NCBI GenBank assembly: GCA_019119895.1
Contig: DWWD01000038.1
Coordinates: 1-51,949, forward strand
DNA: 51,949 nucleotides
Direction of reading: 5' to 3'
From: Candidatus Anaerostipes avistercoris
Lineage (GTDB): Bacteria > Bacillota > Clostridia > Lachnospirales > Lachnospiraceae
The notes under the pieces were generated by a model. It saw only the letters and a program-made list of their open reading frames with translations, did not search any database and was not told the origin of the DNA. The position numbers and the translations under genes were made by a program. Positions within the stretch are counted from its first letter, which is position 1; every line of letters starts with the position of its first letter. Positions 1 to 10,150 of this stretch are shown piece after piece.

Positions 1-217
1 GCTTCTCGATCATCAGATGCACATCCAGAGGAATCGTTGTCATATCCTTCAGCATTTTGATATGATCCGGTCCGAACGCCATCTTCTCTACAAAATGTCC
101 GTCCATGACGTCCACATGGAGAAGTTCTACGTCATTTCCCTCTAATATTTGTAATTGTTTCCTTAAATTTCCAAGATTGGCGCCAAAAACAGACGGTGCC
201 AGCTTCATTTCTTTCAT
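1..217 (-). CDS. Pentulose-phosphate 3-epimerase family protein (partial, cut by window edge)
   Basis: Only the first 72 residues are present. They carry hallmarks of the ribulose-phosphate 3-epimerase (beta/alpha)8 barrel: LAPSVFGANL at 6-15 with the substrate-binding Ser9, HVDVMDGHFV at 34-43 with metal-binding His34 and catalytic Asp36, and DVHLMIEK at 65-72. The family interconverts D-ribulose-5-P and D-xylulose-5-P; related members epimerise D-allulose-6-P. An AGGAGG sits 5 nt before the ATG at 217, which decides the start over the Met three codons later. It is the last visible gene of a galactitol-type PTS operon, 18 nt after the IIA gene, so I infer a role in that sugar's catabolism rather than a general pentose-phosphate role. 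Which ketose phosphate it uses cannot be told. Confidence 0.88.
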   Translation of the reverse strand, partial: MKEMKLAPSVFGANLGNLRKQLQILEGNDVELLHVDVMDGHFVEKMAFGPDHIKMLKDMTTIPLDVHLMIEK

Positions 218-235
218 TTTTTCCTCCTGTTACCC

Positions 236-679
236 TTATCCAATACTTTCTTCTAAAAACCGAATCACTTCATCATCCGAAAGATTCCTGCACTTTTCCA
301 AAGCTTCCGGATTATTCAAAAACTGCATCAGACTCTGCAGCGCCTGCAGATGTTCATTGGGATCCTTGATCGCCATATTAAAAATCATATCTGTTTCGAT
401 ATTTTCGGTATCGTCGTCCATCCTGCGGAATACAACCGGAGCATCCAGTTTCAGAAAACAAATGCTGTTTTCTTTGATTCCTTCATCTTTGCAGTGAGGA
501 ATCGCTACCGGGATATCGGTAGGCAGTCCTGTCGGGTAATCTCTCTCACGAATCCTGCATTTCTCTCCAAATGTCTCTTTTACCAGACCGGCATCGTACA
601 GTGCCCTGCCGCACATGGAAATCGCTTCATCGCTGTCTTTTGCGGCTCCGTGAATTACTAAATATTTATTCTGTCCCAT
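236..679 (-). CDS. PTS IIA component, fructose/galactitol type
   Basis: Cytoplasmic phosphocarrier of 147 residues in the PTS_EIIA_2 fold. It accepts phosphate from HPr on a histidine and passes it to the IIB protein encoded upstream. The active-site His is His62 in VAIPHC, the usual position for a single-domain IIA. The start is supported by GAGGTG seven bases ahead of the ATG. It follows the IIC gene with a 30-nt gap in the order IIB-IIC-IIA, the set expected for a complete galactitol-family permease made as separate proteins. Substrate is not determinable. It is clearly a different copy from the IIA at 23036-23524. Confidence 0.9.
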   Translation of the reverse strand: MGQNKYLVIHGAAKDSDEAISMCGRALYDAGLVKETFGEKCRIRERDYPTGLPTDIPVAIPHCKDEGIKENSICFLKLDAPVVFRRMDDDTENIETDMIFNMAIKDPNEHLQALQSLMQFLNNPEALEKCRNLSDDEVIRFLEESIG

Positions 680-709
680 TTTTTCACCTCATTCAGATCA
701 ATCTGTTAT

Positions 710-1966
710 TTAAAAGAAAAGTTTATGGATGAAGGATATGATGATATTTCCAGGATTCCATCCAAAGTGGGATGCTGTTACCATTCCATCAAAATCTACG
801 CTCGTAACACTCATCATCTGTGTTGCTTCCGGCGCGAACATATTCGCAAAGAATAAAGTCAGACCCATGATGATAATCATAGAAATCAGGCTTCGGAAAA
901 TATTTCCTTTTCCTGTTAATACACACATTGGAGCAAGGTAGCAGACTTCAGCCAGAATTCCCAGCGGGAAGAATCTCATATCCGGTATAACAAACGCCAT
1001 TGCGATTGTTAATGGGATCATGATCGCTGTACATGTGATGCATGCAGGATCTCCAAGTCCCAGTGCGATATCCATACCAATATATACATCTTCATCCTCA
1101 CCAAGCTTATTCTTCATATATTCATTTGCCGCATTTCCAATTGGTGTCAGCCCTTCCATCATGATACCTACCATTCTTGGAATTAATACCATGACAGCCG
1201 CGATTCCCATACAGATTGTCAGCAGAGAAGATACATCTTGTTTTGTCAGCACACTTAAAAATAACCCTACTACAATTCCAATGATCGCCGGATCTCCGAA
1301 AATTCCTAATTTCTCTCCAACCTTATCCATATCAAGGTCGATTTTGTTCACTCCCGGAATCTTGTCGATCAACTTGTTAAGCAGATAGCTGATCGGGTAT
1401 ACCCAGGAAGCAAATGCCAGTGTTGTACATGTCGTGCCTTCCAGTCCGAAGAACTCACCCCATTTTGGAGCCAGCCACTGAGAAAAGAATAAGGTGACAA
1501 CTGATAGTGCTACGGTTACAAGGAATCCTACTACAGCACTGCCAAACAGGGCGTATGCCAGGGCTCCCGGTACAAGGAAATGCATAAAATTCCAAATATC
1601 TACATTTAATACTTTTGTAATTTTCGCTCTTACTAAAATCAGATTGATGATGACGATTGCCGGGATCGCAAATACTGCAAATGGTACGGTCCATGATGCT
1701 CCTCCCAGTGCGGCAAATCCGATCTCCAGCACGTCATATCCTGAACCCATCTCTTCGTAGTAATCCATTACCGGCTGGATTGTTGTCGTTAACAGGTTGA
1801 CTGCAAGAGACAGACCTTGAAAACCGATACCTACTAATAATCCTGCCTTAACCGCCTGACCGAACTTCATTCTGAAGAACAGTCCTAAGATGGCGATAAC
1901 CACCGGGAGCATAACTGCTGCTCCCAGATTTACAAAGCCTTGAAAGAAATTTAATAATGCGTCCAT
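710..1966 (-). CDS. gatC: PTS galactitol-type IIC membrane permease
   Basis: Integral membrane channel of 418 residues, normal for the GatC (EIIC-Gat) family. The protein opens with an amphipathic stretch and a long run of hydrophobic segments, including VMLPVVIAILGLFF near residue 18 and repeated glycine-rich loops such as AALGGASWTVPFAVFAIPA near 86-104. It should move the sugar or polyol inward as IIB phosphorylates it. The ATG at 1966 is preceded by GGGAGG. The gene lies 22 nt after the IIB gene and 30 nt before the IIA gene. The family name does not prove galactitol as substrate, because related permeases take other polyols and pentoses. Confidence 0.9.
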   Translation of the reverse strand: MDALLNFFQGFVNLGAAVMLPVVIAILGLFFRMKFGQAVKAGLLVGIGFQGLSLAVNLLTTTIQPVMDYYEEMGSGYDVLEIGFAALGGASWTVPFAVFAIPAIVIINLILVRAKITKVLNVDIWNFMHFLVPGALAYALFGSAVVGFLVTVALSVVTLFFSQWLAPKWGEFFGLEGTTCTTLAFASWVYPISYLLNKLIDKIPGVNKIDLDMDKVGEKLGIFGDPAIIGIVVGLFLSVLTKQDVSSLLTICMGIAAVMVLIPRMVGIMMEGLTPIGNAANEYMKNKLGEDEDVYIGMDIALGLGDPACITCTAIMIPLTIAMAFVIPDMRFFPLGILAEVCYLAPMCVLTGKGNIFRSLISMIIIMGLTLFFANMFAPEATQMMSVTSVDFDGMVTASHFGWNPGNIIISFIHKLFF

Positions 1967-1988
1967 CGTCTTCCTCCCTTTTCTCTAA

Positions 1989-2294
1989 TTAATCTTCATT
2001 ATAGACTTTCTTTAACAGTTCTGTGAGATCTGCTTTTACTTTACCTTCGTTTACGCCGGATACCAGCCCGAACACGCTCATATGTGGTTTGTCTAATGGT
2101 TTCCGATAGTTCGCTGTTGTTAAAACGACATCTACGTCATTCTGTTTTGCCGGTACCTCTGCAAGGGTTGCTTTAAACAGTTTCACTGGTACACCTGCGT
2201 CTTCTGCAATCTTACTTACCGCATCTTTTGCGATGGTTGATGTTGCTACTCCGCTTCCACAAGCTACCAAAACTTTTACTGCGCTTTTTGCCAT
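1989..2294 (-). CDS. gatB: PTS galactitol-type IIB component
   Basis: Small cytoplasmic IIB of 101 residues with the phospho-cysteine loop VACGSGVATST; the nucleophile is Cys12. It transfers phosphate from IIA to the sugar carried by IIC. AGGAGG lies 8 nt ahead of the ATG. It is the first gene of the operon, behind a good sigma-A type promoter at 2427-2455 and a leader of about 125 nt. No regulator gene lies between promoter and IIB, so control must come from elsewhere, possibly beyond the left edge. Confidence 0.9.
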   Translation of the reverse strand: MAKSAVKVLVACGSGVATSTIAKDAVSKIAEDAGVPVKLFKATLAEVPAKQNDVDVVLTTANYRKPLDKPHMSVFGLVSGVNEGKVKADLTELLKKVYNED

Positions 2295-2426
2295 AATGTT
2301 TAACCTCCTAAAAATGAATTCTGTTTGTTATGCTTTCCATAATTCATACCCATGCGGCGCCTGCATTAAATTTCTTCCGTCTCGATAAGTTCTGTATTTT
2401 GTTTCGGTATCAATTACTATGTCTTT

Positions 2427-2455
2427 ATTATATTGGGTCATTGTTTTTTCCTCAA
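2427..2455 (-). promoter_or_regulatory. Promoter of the first galactitol-type PTS operon
   Basis: TTGAGG (2450-2455) and TATAAT (2427-2432) are separated by exactly 17 nt on the minus strand. The expected transcript starts near 2420, leaving about 125 nt of untranslated leader before the IIB gene. Apart from this promoter and the terminator at 2571-2602, I see no gene in 2295-2625. Confidence 0.65.
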
Positions 2456-2570
2456 GCCAAGTTCATTTCTCAGCGAATGAAACAAATTTTACAAGGCTTC
2501 CCGGGGACTCTTTTGTGCATTTTGTATACATTTAAGCAAAACCCTGATTCTGCGGGGTTAATCTATGAAC

Positions 2571-2602
2571 AAAAAAAGATGAAGAACTTTCTCCATCTTT
2601 TT
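2571..2602 (-). terminator. Terminator after the AraM-like gene
   Basis: On the minus strand AAAAAGATG and CATCTTTTT pair around a 12-nt loop and run into T residues, 24 nt after the stop codon of the gene at 2626. The stem is AT-rich, so strength is uncertain. Confidence 0.6.
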
Positions 2603-2625
2603 CTGATTCATATATTCTATTAAAA

Positions 2626-3696
2626 TTACCGGATGACATCTTCATAAAAGTCATAATATTTCAATATTCTGAGAAATGTAATCCGGTCCCTGATATACGG
2701 CGCTGTCCGTGCCGTATCTGCTTTCATTTCCGGCGGGAAGCCAAGCTCCTCCAGCGTACACACACCTCCTGCCGTTCTGAGTAAACTCCTGATCTCCTCC
2801 GGTGTCGGAATCTCTTCGATCAATCTTATGATTTCATCGTTCTTTTTTCTTAAGACATCCGGAGATATCGTATCCAGAAGATTGGGCTCGTTGGTCTCCT
2901 TGATCCTTCTGCAGAGTTCCGGATTCCGAAATGTCGTTTCAATCAGTTCTGTTTCCACCGGCACAGATTTTTTCAGATGAAAATTACCTGTTTTCATCCT
3001 CTCTGCCGCCGCATGATAAATACTGGCTGCCAGCATTAAGCCGACTCCTACTTTTTCTCCGTGATAAGCCTCCGTTTCTTCGTTGATCACTGCCATCTCC
3101 CAAAAATGAGCCATGTGGTGTTCCGCGCCGGAAGCCGGTCTGGAATGTCCGGTCATCTGCATGGCAAGACCTGAGAGCAGCAGTCCGTACATCAGCTCCT
3201 CATAAGCTGCGATTTCTCCGTTTACCAGCCCCGGAAGAGATTTCTTCAGGTTGTTCAGGGCTTCATATTCCATATCGCAGATTCTCCGGCAAATGTGTTC
3301 TCCATTTAAAATATGTGTAATCTTCCAGTCTGCCAGTGCAGTGTTTTTTCCAAGAAGATCTCCCACTCCGGATGCCGTCAGACGCATCGGCGCCTCGGCG
3401 ATCACACGGCTGTCTGCGATCACAAGAATCGGGGATTTCGCGATCATGCTCCGTTTAAATCCATACCATGACATGGCGGCTACAGTGGAGACATATCCAT
3501 CCACACTGGCTGCCGCTTCATATCTATGACCGTCGCATACCATCGCCAAATGATGATATGCATCATAAGGTTCCTGTTTCAGTATCTGCGGAATTTTCTG
3601 CAGCGCACCTTCTTCCAGGATCACATCGTTTACTGCCAATTCGTGAGTCTGCCCGCAGCTGCACTCTCCCGTAAAATCTTCTATTGATATCTTCAT
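2626..3696 (-). CDS. AraM/EgsA-type sn-glycerol-1-phosphate dehydrogenase homologue with an internal deletion
   Basis: 356 residues, related to NAD(P)-linked glycerol-1-phosphate dehydrogenases of the iron-alcohol-dehydrogenase superfamily. The metal-site segments remain: GVGDLLGKNTALADW near 111-125, HSRPASGAEHH near 184-194 and YHGEKVG near 214-220. The N-terminal part (ECSCGQTHEL, VCDGHRYEAA at 53-62) also matches Clostridia relatives. From residue 62 the protein jumps straight to ASVDGYVSTVAAM, a segment that in the family follows about 80 residues carrying the nucleotide-binding GSGT motif and the PTA loop. That block is absent although the frame is kept. The catalytic reaction is therefore doubtful; the gene may be a decaying or non-catalytic relic. 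Monocistronic, with its own terminator. Confidence 0.8.
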   Translation of the reverse strand: MKISIEDFTGECSCGQTHELAVNDVILEEGALQKIPQILKQEPYDAYHHLAMVCDGHRYEAAASVDGYVSTVAAMSWYGFKRSMIAKSPILVIADSRVIAEAPMRLTASGVGDLLGKNTALADWKITHILNGEHICRRICDMEYEALNNLKKSLPGLVNGEIAAYEELMYGLLLSGLAMQMTGHSRPASGAEHHMAHFWEMAVINEETEAYHGEKVGVGLMLAASIYHAAAERMKTGNFHLKKSVPVETELIETTFRNPELCRRIKETNEPNLLDTISPDVLRKKNDEIIRLIEEIPTPEEIRSLLRTAGGVCTLEELGFPPEMKADTARTAPYIRDRITFLRILKYYDFYEDVIR

Positions 3697-3816
3697 GCCG
3701 GTTCTCCTTTCAAATAAAATACTTGACTGATCAAACTTGATCTTATTTTATCTGAATTTTAAGCCTCATTCAATCGCCGGGAAAAGAATTTAACCAGCCT
3801 CCGTACCCATTGCGCA

Positions 3817-3860
3817 GAAAACCGCCGAACGCCGGATTTTCCAATCCAGTGTTCGACGGT
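3817..3860 (-). terminator. Terminator of the ATP synthase operon
   Basis: ACCGCCGAAC at 3821-3830 pairs with GTTCGACGGT at 3851-3860 with one mismatch, and GGATT/AATCC extends the stem inside. On the minus strand the hairpin is followed by TTTTCT, 23 nt after the atpC stop codon. Confidence 0.75.
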
Positions 3861-3882
3861 CTTGTCTTTTACTTTTCTATTA

Positions 3883-4296
3883 TTATTTCTTCGTATATTT
3901 TGATGTAACTTTCAGTCTGGCCATTGCCCGTGATAAAGCTGCCTGTGTATGATAATACTGCAGCCGGCTCTGTTTCTGATGCAGGCGTTCCTCTGCTCTT
4001 TCCTTTGCCTCTCTGGCACGGATCACATCGATATCTTCCGGACGCTCCACGGTATCAACCGCGATCAGAACAAAGTCTCTCGTAATGTCAGCAAAACCCT
4101 CTCCGACAACAGCTGTACGCCATTCGCCATTTACCTTAAAGCGAAGTTCTCCGGCAACCACGGCAGTTACCGTATCTTCATGGTTTGCCAGGACTCCGTA
4201 TAAGCCATCCATCGCCGGAAAGATAACCTGCTCGCAGGCGCCGCTGTAAAATTTCTTATCACTCGCAATGATTTCAAAATAAAAGGTTTCTGCCAT
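3883..4296 (-). CDS. atpC: F1Fo ATP synthase epsilon subunit
   Basis: Central-stalk subunit of 137 residues. The N-terminal beta-sandwich opens with FYFEIIASDKKFYSG and contains the family segment FPAMDGLYGVLANHEDTV near 26-43; a C-terminal helical hairpin rich in Arg, Glu and Gln follows from about residue 88. It links rotor and catalytic head and can inhibit ATP hydrolysis. The ATG lies one base after the atpD stop codon, so translation is probably coupled. Last gene of the operon, directly before the terminator at 3817-3860. Confidence 0.97.
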   Translation of the reverse strand: MAETFYFEIIASDKKFYSGACEQVIFPAMDGLYGVLANHEDTVTAVVAGELRFKVNGEWRTAVVGEGFADITRDFVLIAVDTVERPEDIDVIRAREAKERAEERLHQKQSRLQYYHTQAALSRAMARLKVTSKYTKK

Positions 4297-4297
4297 A

Positions 4298-5713
<1,416 letters not shown>

Positions 5714-6592
5714 TTATTTCTTCCTTAATGCCCTTGCGCCTCCGACTACTTCTGTAATTTCCTGAGTGATGGCTGCCTGTCTCGCACGGTTATACAAAAG
5801 TCCCAGCGAATCTATCATCTCACGCGCACTCTTGCTCGCCCCTTCCATCGCCATCATTCTGGCATTTAATTCGCTGGAAAATGACTCTACCATCGCTCCG
5901 TAAACCAGTCCTTTGACATAATTCGGCACGAGCCGGTTCAGCACTGCGTCAACGGACGGCTGAAAATCCGTATATCGTCTTGGTCTGGTGCGGCCGGCCA
6001 TAATGTATTTCCTTGGATTCAGAGGCAGTACCTGAATGACCCGTGGCTCGGAATCGATCTGAGAAATCATCCTTGTATAAATAACGTAAACTTCATCCAG
6101 TTCCTCTTTCAGATACAACTCCAGAAGCTTCTCCGCGATTCTTCTTGCCCGGTAGATGGTCGGATTCTGTGTCGTATACAGGAAATCATCATCCATGGCG
6201 GTTTCATTGCGTCTTCCGAAATAATTTCTTCCCATATATCCGATCACGAACAGTTTTGCGTCCGGATCGCTGCCAATCTCCTGTTCTGCCATCTTTAAGA
6301 TATTGTGATTATAGGCTCCGGCAAGTCCCCGGTCCGCCGTCATAATCAGATATCCTTTCTTCGGCTTCTGTCCTTCTTTGACCTTACGGAGATATGAATT
6401 CTTCATATCCGGAGAATGAGCAATAATATCAATCAGTGTTGCCTGGATCAATTCAAAGTACGGTTCTGTAGCCTCCAGCTGCTTCCTGGCCTTTTTCAGT
6501 TTTGACGAAGAGACCAGATACATGGCATTGGTTATCTTTAATGTATCTTCGATGCTCTTCATTCTTTGTTTAATTTCTCTCATATTTGCCAT
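5714..6592 (-). CDS. atpG: F1Fo ATP synthase gamma subunit
   Basis: Rotor shaft subunit of 292 residues. The N-terminal coiled-coil helix MANMREIKQRMKSIEDT and the C-terminal helix with ARMMAMEGASKSAREMI plus RQAAITQEITEVVGGA are the conserved parts. The reading frame is open from a GTG at 6601, but AGGTG stands 6-7 nt before the ATG at 6592 and the protein then starts as in the family, so I choose 6592. It follows atpA with a 9-nt gap. Confidence 0.95.
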   Translation of the reverse strand: MANMREIKQRMKSIEDTLKITNAMYLVSSSKLKKARKQLEATEPYFELIQATLIDIIAHSPDMKNSYLRKVKEGQKPKKGYLIMTADRGLAGAYNHNILKMAEQEIGSDPDAKLFVIGYMGRNYFGRRNETAMDDDFLYTTQNPTIYRARRIAEKLLELYLKEELDEVYVIYTRMISQIDSEPRVIQVLPLNPRKYIMAGRTRPRRYTDFQPSVDAVLNRLVPNYVKGLVYGAMVESFSSELNARMMAMEGASKSAREMIDSLGLLYNRARQAAITQEITEVVGGARALRKK

Positions 6593-6601
6593 GGAAATCA
6601 C

Positions 6602-8101
6602 CTACTTCATATATTCCTGAATTCCCTGTTCGACTGCCTGTGCCAGATCATCTGTGAGCACTTTCTTCTCTTCAATCTCTTTCATGATTTCCGGATGCTT
6701 CTGTTCAAAATATGCTACCATTTCTTCCGTCTCATGTTTAAGTTCTTTTAACGGAATCTCATTTAACATTTTGTGAGAGGCTGCATACAGCAGAATAATC
6801 TGCTTGGACAGAGACATCGGATGATATAACGGCTGTTTCAGAAGTTCGATCAAATGCGCGCCGTGATTCAGCGCTGCCTTTGTATTCTCATCCAGGTCAG
6901 AACTGAACTGTGTAAATACTTCCAGTTCTCTGTACTGCGCCAGATCAATTCGCAGATTTCCCGCTACCTTCTTCATAATCTTTGTCTGTGCGGCGCCGCC
7001 GACACGTGATACAGAAAGTCCGACATTCACAGCAGGGCGGACTCCTGAAAAGAACAATTCTGTTTCCAGGAAAATCTGTCCGTCTGTAATAGAGATAACA
7101 TTGGTCGGAATATATGCGGATACATCTCCGGCCTGGGTCTCAATGATCGGAAGGGCTGTAATGGATCCTCCGCCGTGTTCCTCATCCAGCCGGCAGGAAC
7201 GTTCCAGTAATCTGGAATGAAGATAGAAGACATCTCCAGGATACGCCTCACGTCCCGGCGGTCTCTCCAGAAGAAGGGAGATTGCACGATATGCTACAGC
7301 ATGTTTGCTCAGATCATCATATACAATCAATACATCTTTTCCCTTGCTCATGAAATATTCTGCAATCGCCGTTCCCGCGTACGGAGCAATATACTGCAGA
7401 GATGCCAGATCACTGGCTGACGCAGATACGACAATAGAGTAATCCATTGCTCCATGTTTTGTCAGATTGGTTACAATCTGAGATACTGTAGATGCTTTCT
7501 GTCCGATTGCCACATAAATACAGATTACATCCTGTCCCTTCTGATTTAAAATCGTATCGACTGCAATGGCCGTCTTTCCTGTCTGACGGTCACCGATGAT
7601 CAGCTCCCTCTGTCCACGTCCGATCGGGAACATGGAGTCAATGGCCAGAATACCTGTCTGAAGAGGCTGATCGACAGACTGTCTTGCAATAACGCCGGCA
7701 GCTTCATGTTCGATCGGGCGGCGTTCCTGTTCTTCAATCTCTCCTTTCCCATCAATCGGTTCTCCAATGGCATTGACAACACGGCCGATCATTCCGTCTC
7801 CAACCGGGATATCAGCCTGAACGCCTGTCCTTGTCACTTTTGATCCTTCCTGTAAACCGTGGTCGGAACCAAGCAAAACGACTCCGATACAGTTTCTTTC
7901 CACATTCATTACCAATCCATGGACGCCGGTCTCAAATACAACCAGCTCTCCATACATGACCTGATCCATTCCATATACCGTTACGATTCCGTCTGCGATC
8001 TGGATGATCCGGCCCTCTTCTTTTATTTCCGTTTTCTGATCATAATTTTCTATCTGATCTTTTAATACAGTCACCACTGTTTCCGGATTAATACTGCTCA
8101 C
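6602..8101 (-). CDS. atpA: F1Fo ATP synthase alpha subunit
   Basis: Non-catalytic nucleotide-binding subunit of F1, 499 residues from the preferred start. Walker A is [13 protein letters not shown] near 164-176; the family signature [17 protein letters not shown] lies near 360. The frame is open from an ATG at 8122, but GGAGG stands 10 nt before the GTG at 8101, giving [10 protein letters not shown], which fits the family N-terminus and avoids overlap with atpH. I therefore call a GTG start. The order within atpBEFHAGDC is canonical. Confidence 0.95.
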   Translation of the reverse strand: MSSINPETVVTVLKDQIENYDQKTEIKEEGRIIQIADGIVTVYGMDQVMYGELVVFETGVHGLVMNVERNCIGVVLLGSDHGLQEGSKVTRTGVQADIPVGDGMIGRVVNAIGEPIDGKGEIEEQERRPIEHEAAGVIARQSVDQPLQTGILAIDSMFPIGRGQRELIIGDRQTGKTAIAVDTILNQKGQDVICIYVAIGQKASTVSQIVTNLTKHGAMDYSIVVSASASDLASLQYIAPYAGTAIAEYFMSKGKDVLIVYDDLSKHAVAYRAISLLLERPPGREAYPGDVFYLHSRLLERSCRLDEEHGGGSITALPIIETQAGDVSAYIPTNVISITDGQIFLETELFFSGVRPAVNVGLSVSRVGGAAQTKIMKKVAGNLRIDLAQYRELEVFTQFSSDLDENTKAALNHGAHLIELLKQPLYHPMSLSKQIILLYAASHKMLNEIPLKELKHETEEMVAYFEQKHPEIMKEIEEKKVLTDDLAQAVEQGIQEYMK

Positions 8102-8108
8102 CTGATTT

Positions 8109-8612
8109 TCACCTCCATGCAAGATTTTGCTTCATTTTCTCAAGTTTTCCTCTCAGGCTCCGGTCAAGAACCATATCATGAACTTTTAAGACGAAACCGC
8201 CGATCAAAGAAGCGTCTTCCTCTAATTTAAGTTCCACCTGCTCCGCCTGATATTTCTTTTTCAGATATTCTTTTATGCGGGCCGTCTGTTCTTCATCCGG
8301 TTTTGTCACATAGCTTAAGGTTCCCCTCAGAATCTTTTCTTCTCTGCAGATCAGCTCATCACAATAACCAAAGGCTTCCTCCAGGCAGTCTGCATCATCG
8401 TTTCTGCAGATCACCTTGATAAAATTTGTGATGGAAGAAGGAAAGATCTGATCGATCACTTTCTCTTTTTCCTTCATGGAAATCGTCGGATTCCCAAGCG
8501 CATCCCTCAGTTCACCGCTCCCCCTGAGAATTTCCCTTGCATCTTCTTTATCTTTTTTTGGTAAATTTAAATCAAACAAGGCCTGTCCATAGGACATTGA
8601 AATCATCCTCAT
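8109..8612 (-). CDS. atpH: F1Fo ATP synthase delta subunit (OSCP)
   Basis: Peripheral-stalk subunit of about 167 residues that ties the b subunits to the top of F1. The N-terminal helical domain has SYGQALFDL, and the C-terminal half holds the usual segment with [20 protein letters not shown]. The frame is open from a GTG at 8621 that overlaps the atpF stop; the ATG at 8612 has AGG 8 nt upstream and seems better. Either start implies close coupling to atpF. Confidence 0.93.
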   Translation of the reverse strand: MRMISMSYGQALFDLNLPKKDKEDAREILRGSGELRDALGNPTISMKEKEKVIDQIFPSSITNFIKVICRNDDADCLEEAFGYCDELICREEKILRGTLSYVTKPDEEQTARIKEYLKKKYQAEQVELKLEEDASLIGGFVLKVHDMVLDRSLRGKLEKMKQNLAWR

Positions 8613-8613
8613 A

Positions 8614-9096
8614 TCAGACACCTGCCTCTTTTAAGAAATCATTCAGAATCTTTTCATTCTCCTCGCTTCCGGCTTCTTTTTCCACGACTTTTGTGGCTGC
8701 CATCAGGGCAATTCCCGCAATCTCTGACTGCAGTCCCGCCATTGCCTTCTGCTTCTCTGCCTCGATATCTTTCTGAGCGTTTTCTTTCATCTGTACGATT
8801 TCTTTATCTGCCTGTTTTACTTTTTCCTGATACTCATTCTTGGCCCGCTCTCTGGCGTCTGATACAATCCTGCCGGCCTCATCTTTGGCTTTCTGCAGGG
8901 ATTCCTCATATTCAGACTTCATCTCTGCCGCTTCATCTTTTGCTGCCTTGGCATCCATCAGATCTTTGGAAATCATTTCTTTCCTTTTTTCCATAATAGC
9001 GGAAACCGGCCCAAATAAGAACTTTCTAAGCAGCAGATAAAATACGATAATGTTGATGATCGGCCAGAGAATGCCCCAGTTTAATTGCAGAAACAT
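8614..9096 (-). CDS. atpF: F1Fo ATP synthase b subunit
   Basis: Peripheral-stalk subunit of 160 residues. It has one N-terminal membrane helix (LNWGILWPIINIIVFYLLL, residues 5-23), then a long charged coiled coil rich in Lys, Glu and Ala that dimerises and reaches up to atpH. GGAGG lies ahead of the ATG at 9096. It sits 19 nt after atpE. Length and topology are normal for Firmicutes. Confidence 0.95.
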   Translation of the reverse strand: MFLQLNWGILWPIINIIVFYLLLRKFLFGPVSAIMEKRKEMISKDLMDAKAAKDEAAEMKSEYEESLQKAKDEAGRIVSDARERAKNEYQEKVKQADKEIVQMKENAQKDIEAEKQKAMAGLQSEIAGIALMAATKVVEKEAGSEENEKILNDFLKEAGV

Positions 9097-9115
9097 ATCT
9101 CACCGCCTCCTGTTT

Positions 9116-9328
9116 TTACTGCAGTACGATTAACAAAATTGCTACGACCAGACCATAGATTGCTGTTGACTCTGCAAGCGCACATCCAAGCAGCAGTGTT
9201 TTGTTGATGTTTCCTGCTTCTTCCGGCTGTCTGGCAATTGCGTTCAATGCTCCGTTTGTTGCGATTCCAATACCGATTCCTGCTCCTAAACCTGTTAAAA
9301 CTGCGATTCCTGCTCCTAATAATCCCAT
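9116..9328 (-). CDS. atpE: F1Fo ATP synthase c subunit, with part of a sodium-binding signature
   Basis: Rotor-ring subunit of 70 residues: two membrane helices joined by the polar loop ARQPEEAGN. The frame is open from 9364, but AGGAG lies 8 nt before the ATG at 9328, giving MGLLGAGIAV, so the longer form is rejected. The ion-carrying Glu is in AESTAIY. E-S-T-x-x-Y is the hallmark of sodium-binding c subunits such as that of Ilyobacter tartaricus. The Gln that completes that site in helix 1 (between two Gly, GVGQG) aligns with Ile here (GIGIG). Ion specificity is therefore ambiguous between H+ and Na+. Confidence 0.95.
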   Translation of the reverse strand: MGLLGAGIAVLTGLGAGIGIGIATNGALNAIARQPEEAGNINKTLLLGCALAESTAIYGLVVAILLIVLQ

Positions 9329-9347
9329 AATTCTAATCTCCTTTTTC

Positions 9348-10031
9348 TTATTCGACTGACTCATTGATGAACAATGAGGTCAACAGTACAAAAACATATG
9401 CCTGAAGTAAACCATCAAAAAAATCAAAATAGCAGCTGAACGGCAGCGGCACGATTGCCGGGGCTGCGAATGTAATCAGCTCCATCAGGACAAAGCCTCC
9501 GAGGATATTTCCAAACAGTCGCATGCACAGTGACAGCGGCCTCGTGATCAATTCCAGTACGTTTACCGGAATCATCATTGGCATGGGATCTGCGTAACTG
9601 AATAAATATCCCTTCAGTCCTTTCTCCCGGATTCCTGAATAGACAATCAAAAACAAACTTATGACTGCCAGTCCTGCTGTTACATTCAGATCTTTCGTCG
9701 GCGGTGCAACCCTGAAAAATCCTGAAATATTGGCACAGGCCAGATAAATCAGAACCGTTCCCAGAAATGGTATGTACCGTTTTCCCTTTTCTCCCAGAAG
9801 ATCGCCGATAAATCCGTAGATGAATCCGACCAGCGCCTCCACATAAACCTGGGGGCCTTCCGGAACAACTTTCAGGTTCCTTACAAATATGATGCAAAGC
9901 AGTACAACGATCGCCATAATTCCCCAGGTCACTACCGTGGATTCCGGTACCGGGATTCCGCCGGCGACAGGAATGACAAAACTGGTTTTCAGTTCCAATG
10001 CTTCCATCAATTCATTTGCCAATGAACCCAT
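9348..10031 (-). CDS. atpB: F1Fo ATP synthase a subunit
   Basis: Membrane stator subunit of 227 residues with five to six hydrophobic helices. It forms the ion half-channels beside the c ring. The essential Arg lies in TRPLSLCMRLFGN near 163-175, and the C-terminal helix has LQAYVFVLLTSLFI. GGTGAGG lies just before the ATG. It is the first gene of the operon; no atpI-like gene precedes it. Its 3' end overlaps only the unused upstream extension of atpE, not the preferred atpE start. Confidence 0.96.
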   Translation of the reverse strand: MGSLANELMEALELKTSFVIPVAGGIPVPESTVVTWGIMAIVVLLCIIFVRNLKVVPEGPQVYVEALVGFIYGFIGDLLGEKGKRYIPFLGTVLIYLACANISGFFRVAPPTKDLNVTAGLAVISLFLIVYSGIREKGLKGYLFSYADPMPMMIPVNVLELITRPLSLCMRLFGNILGGFVLMELITFAAPAIVPLPFSCYFDFFDGLLQAYVFVLLTSLFINESVE

Positions 10032-10093
10032 TTCCTCACCTTCTTTATCTCGAGATTTGGAAGTGTATCCGAAAAGATACAGCCTTCCTTAAA

Positions 10094-10129
10094 ACAAGAG
10101 GGCATTTACATTTATGCCCTAAAGCTTGT
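10094..10129 (-). promoter_or_regulatory. Hairpin in the ATP synthase operon leader (possible attenuator)
   Basis: AGGGCAT (10099-10105) and ATGCCCT (10114-10120) form a perfect stem, extended outside by ACAAG/CTTGT. On the minus strand the hairpin is followed by TTTT, and it lies between the promoter at 10151-10179 and atpB. It could be a weak attenuator or a 5' stabilising stem. Confidence 0.55.
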
Positions 10130-10150
10130 AAACACCCTTGTCTGTTGGTT

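Noticed and set aside
2540-2559. Small AACCC/GGGTT hairpin as a second terminator
   Set aside because: Only five base pairs with a 10-nt loop; too weak to call.
2330-2623. Plus-strand frame of 97 codons between the PTS operon and the AraM-like gene
   Set aside because: It crosses a promoter and a terminator of the minus strand and has no ribosome site.
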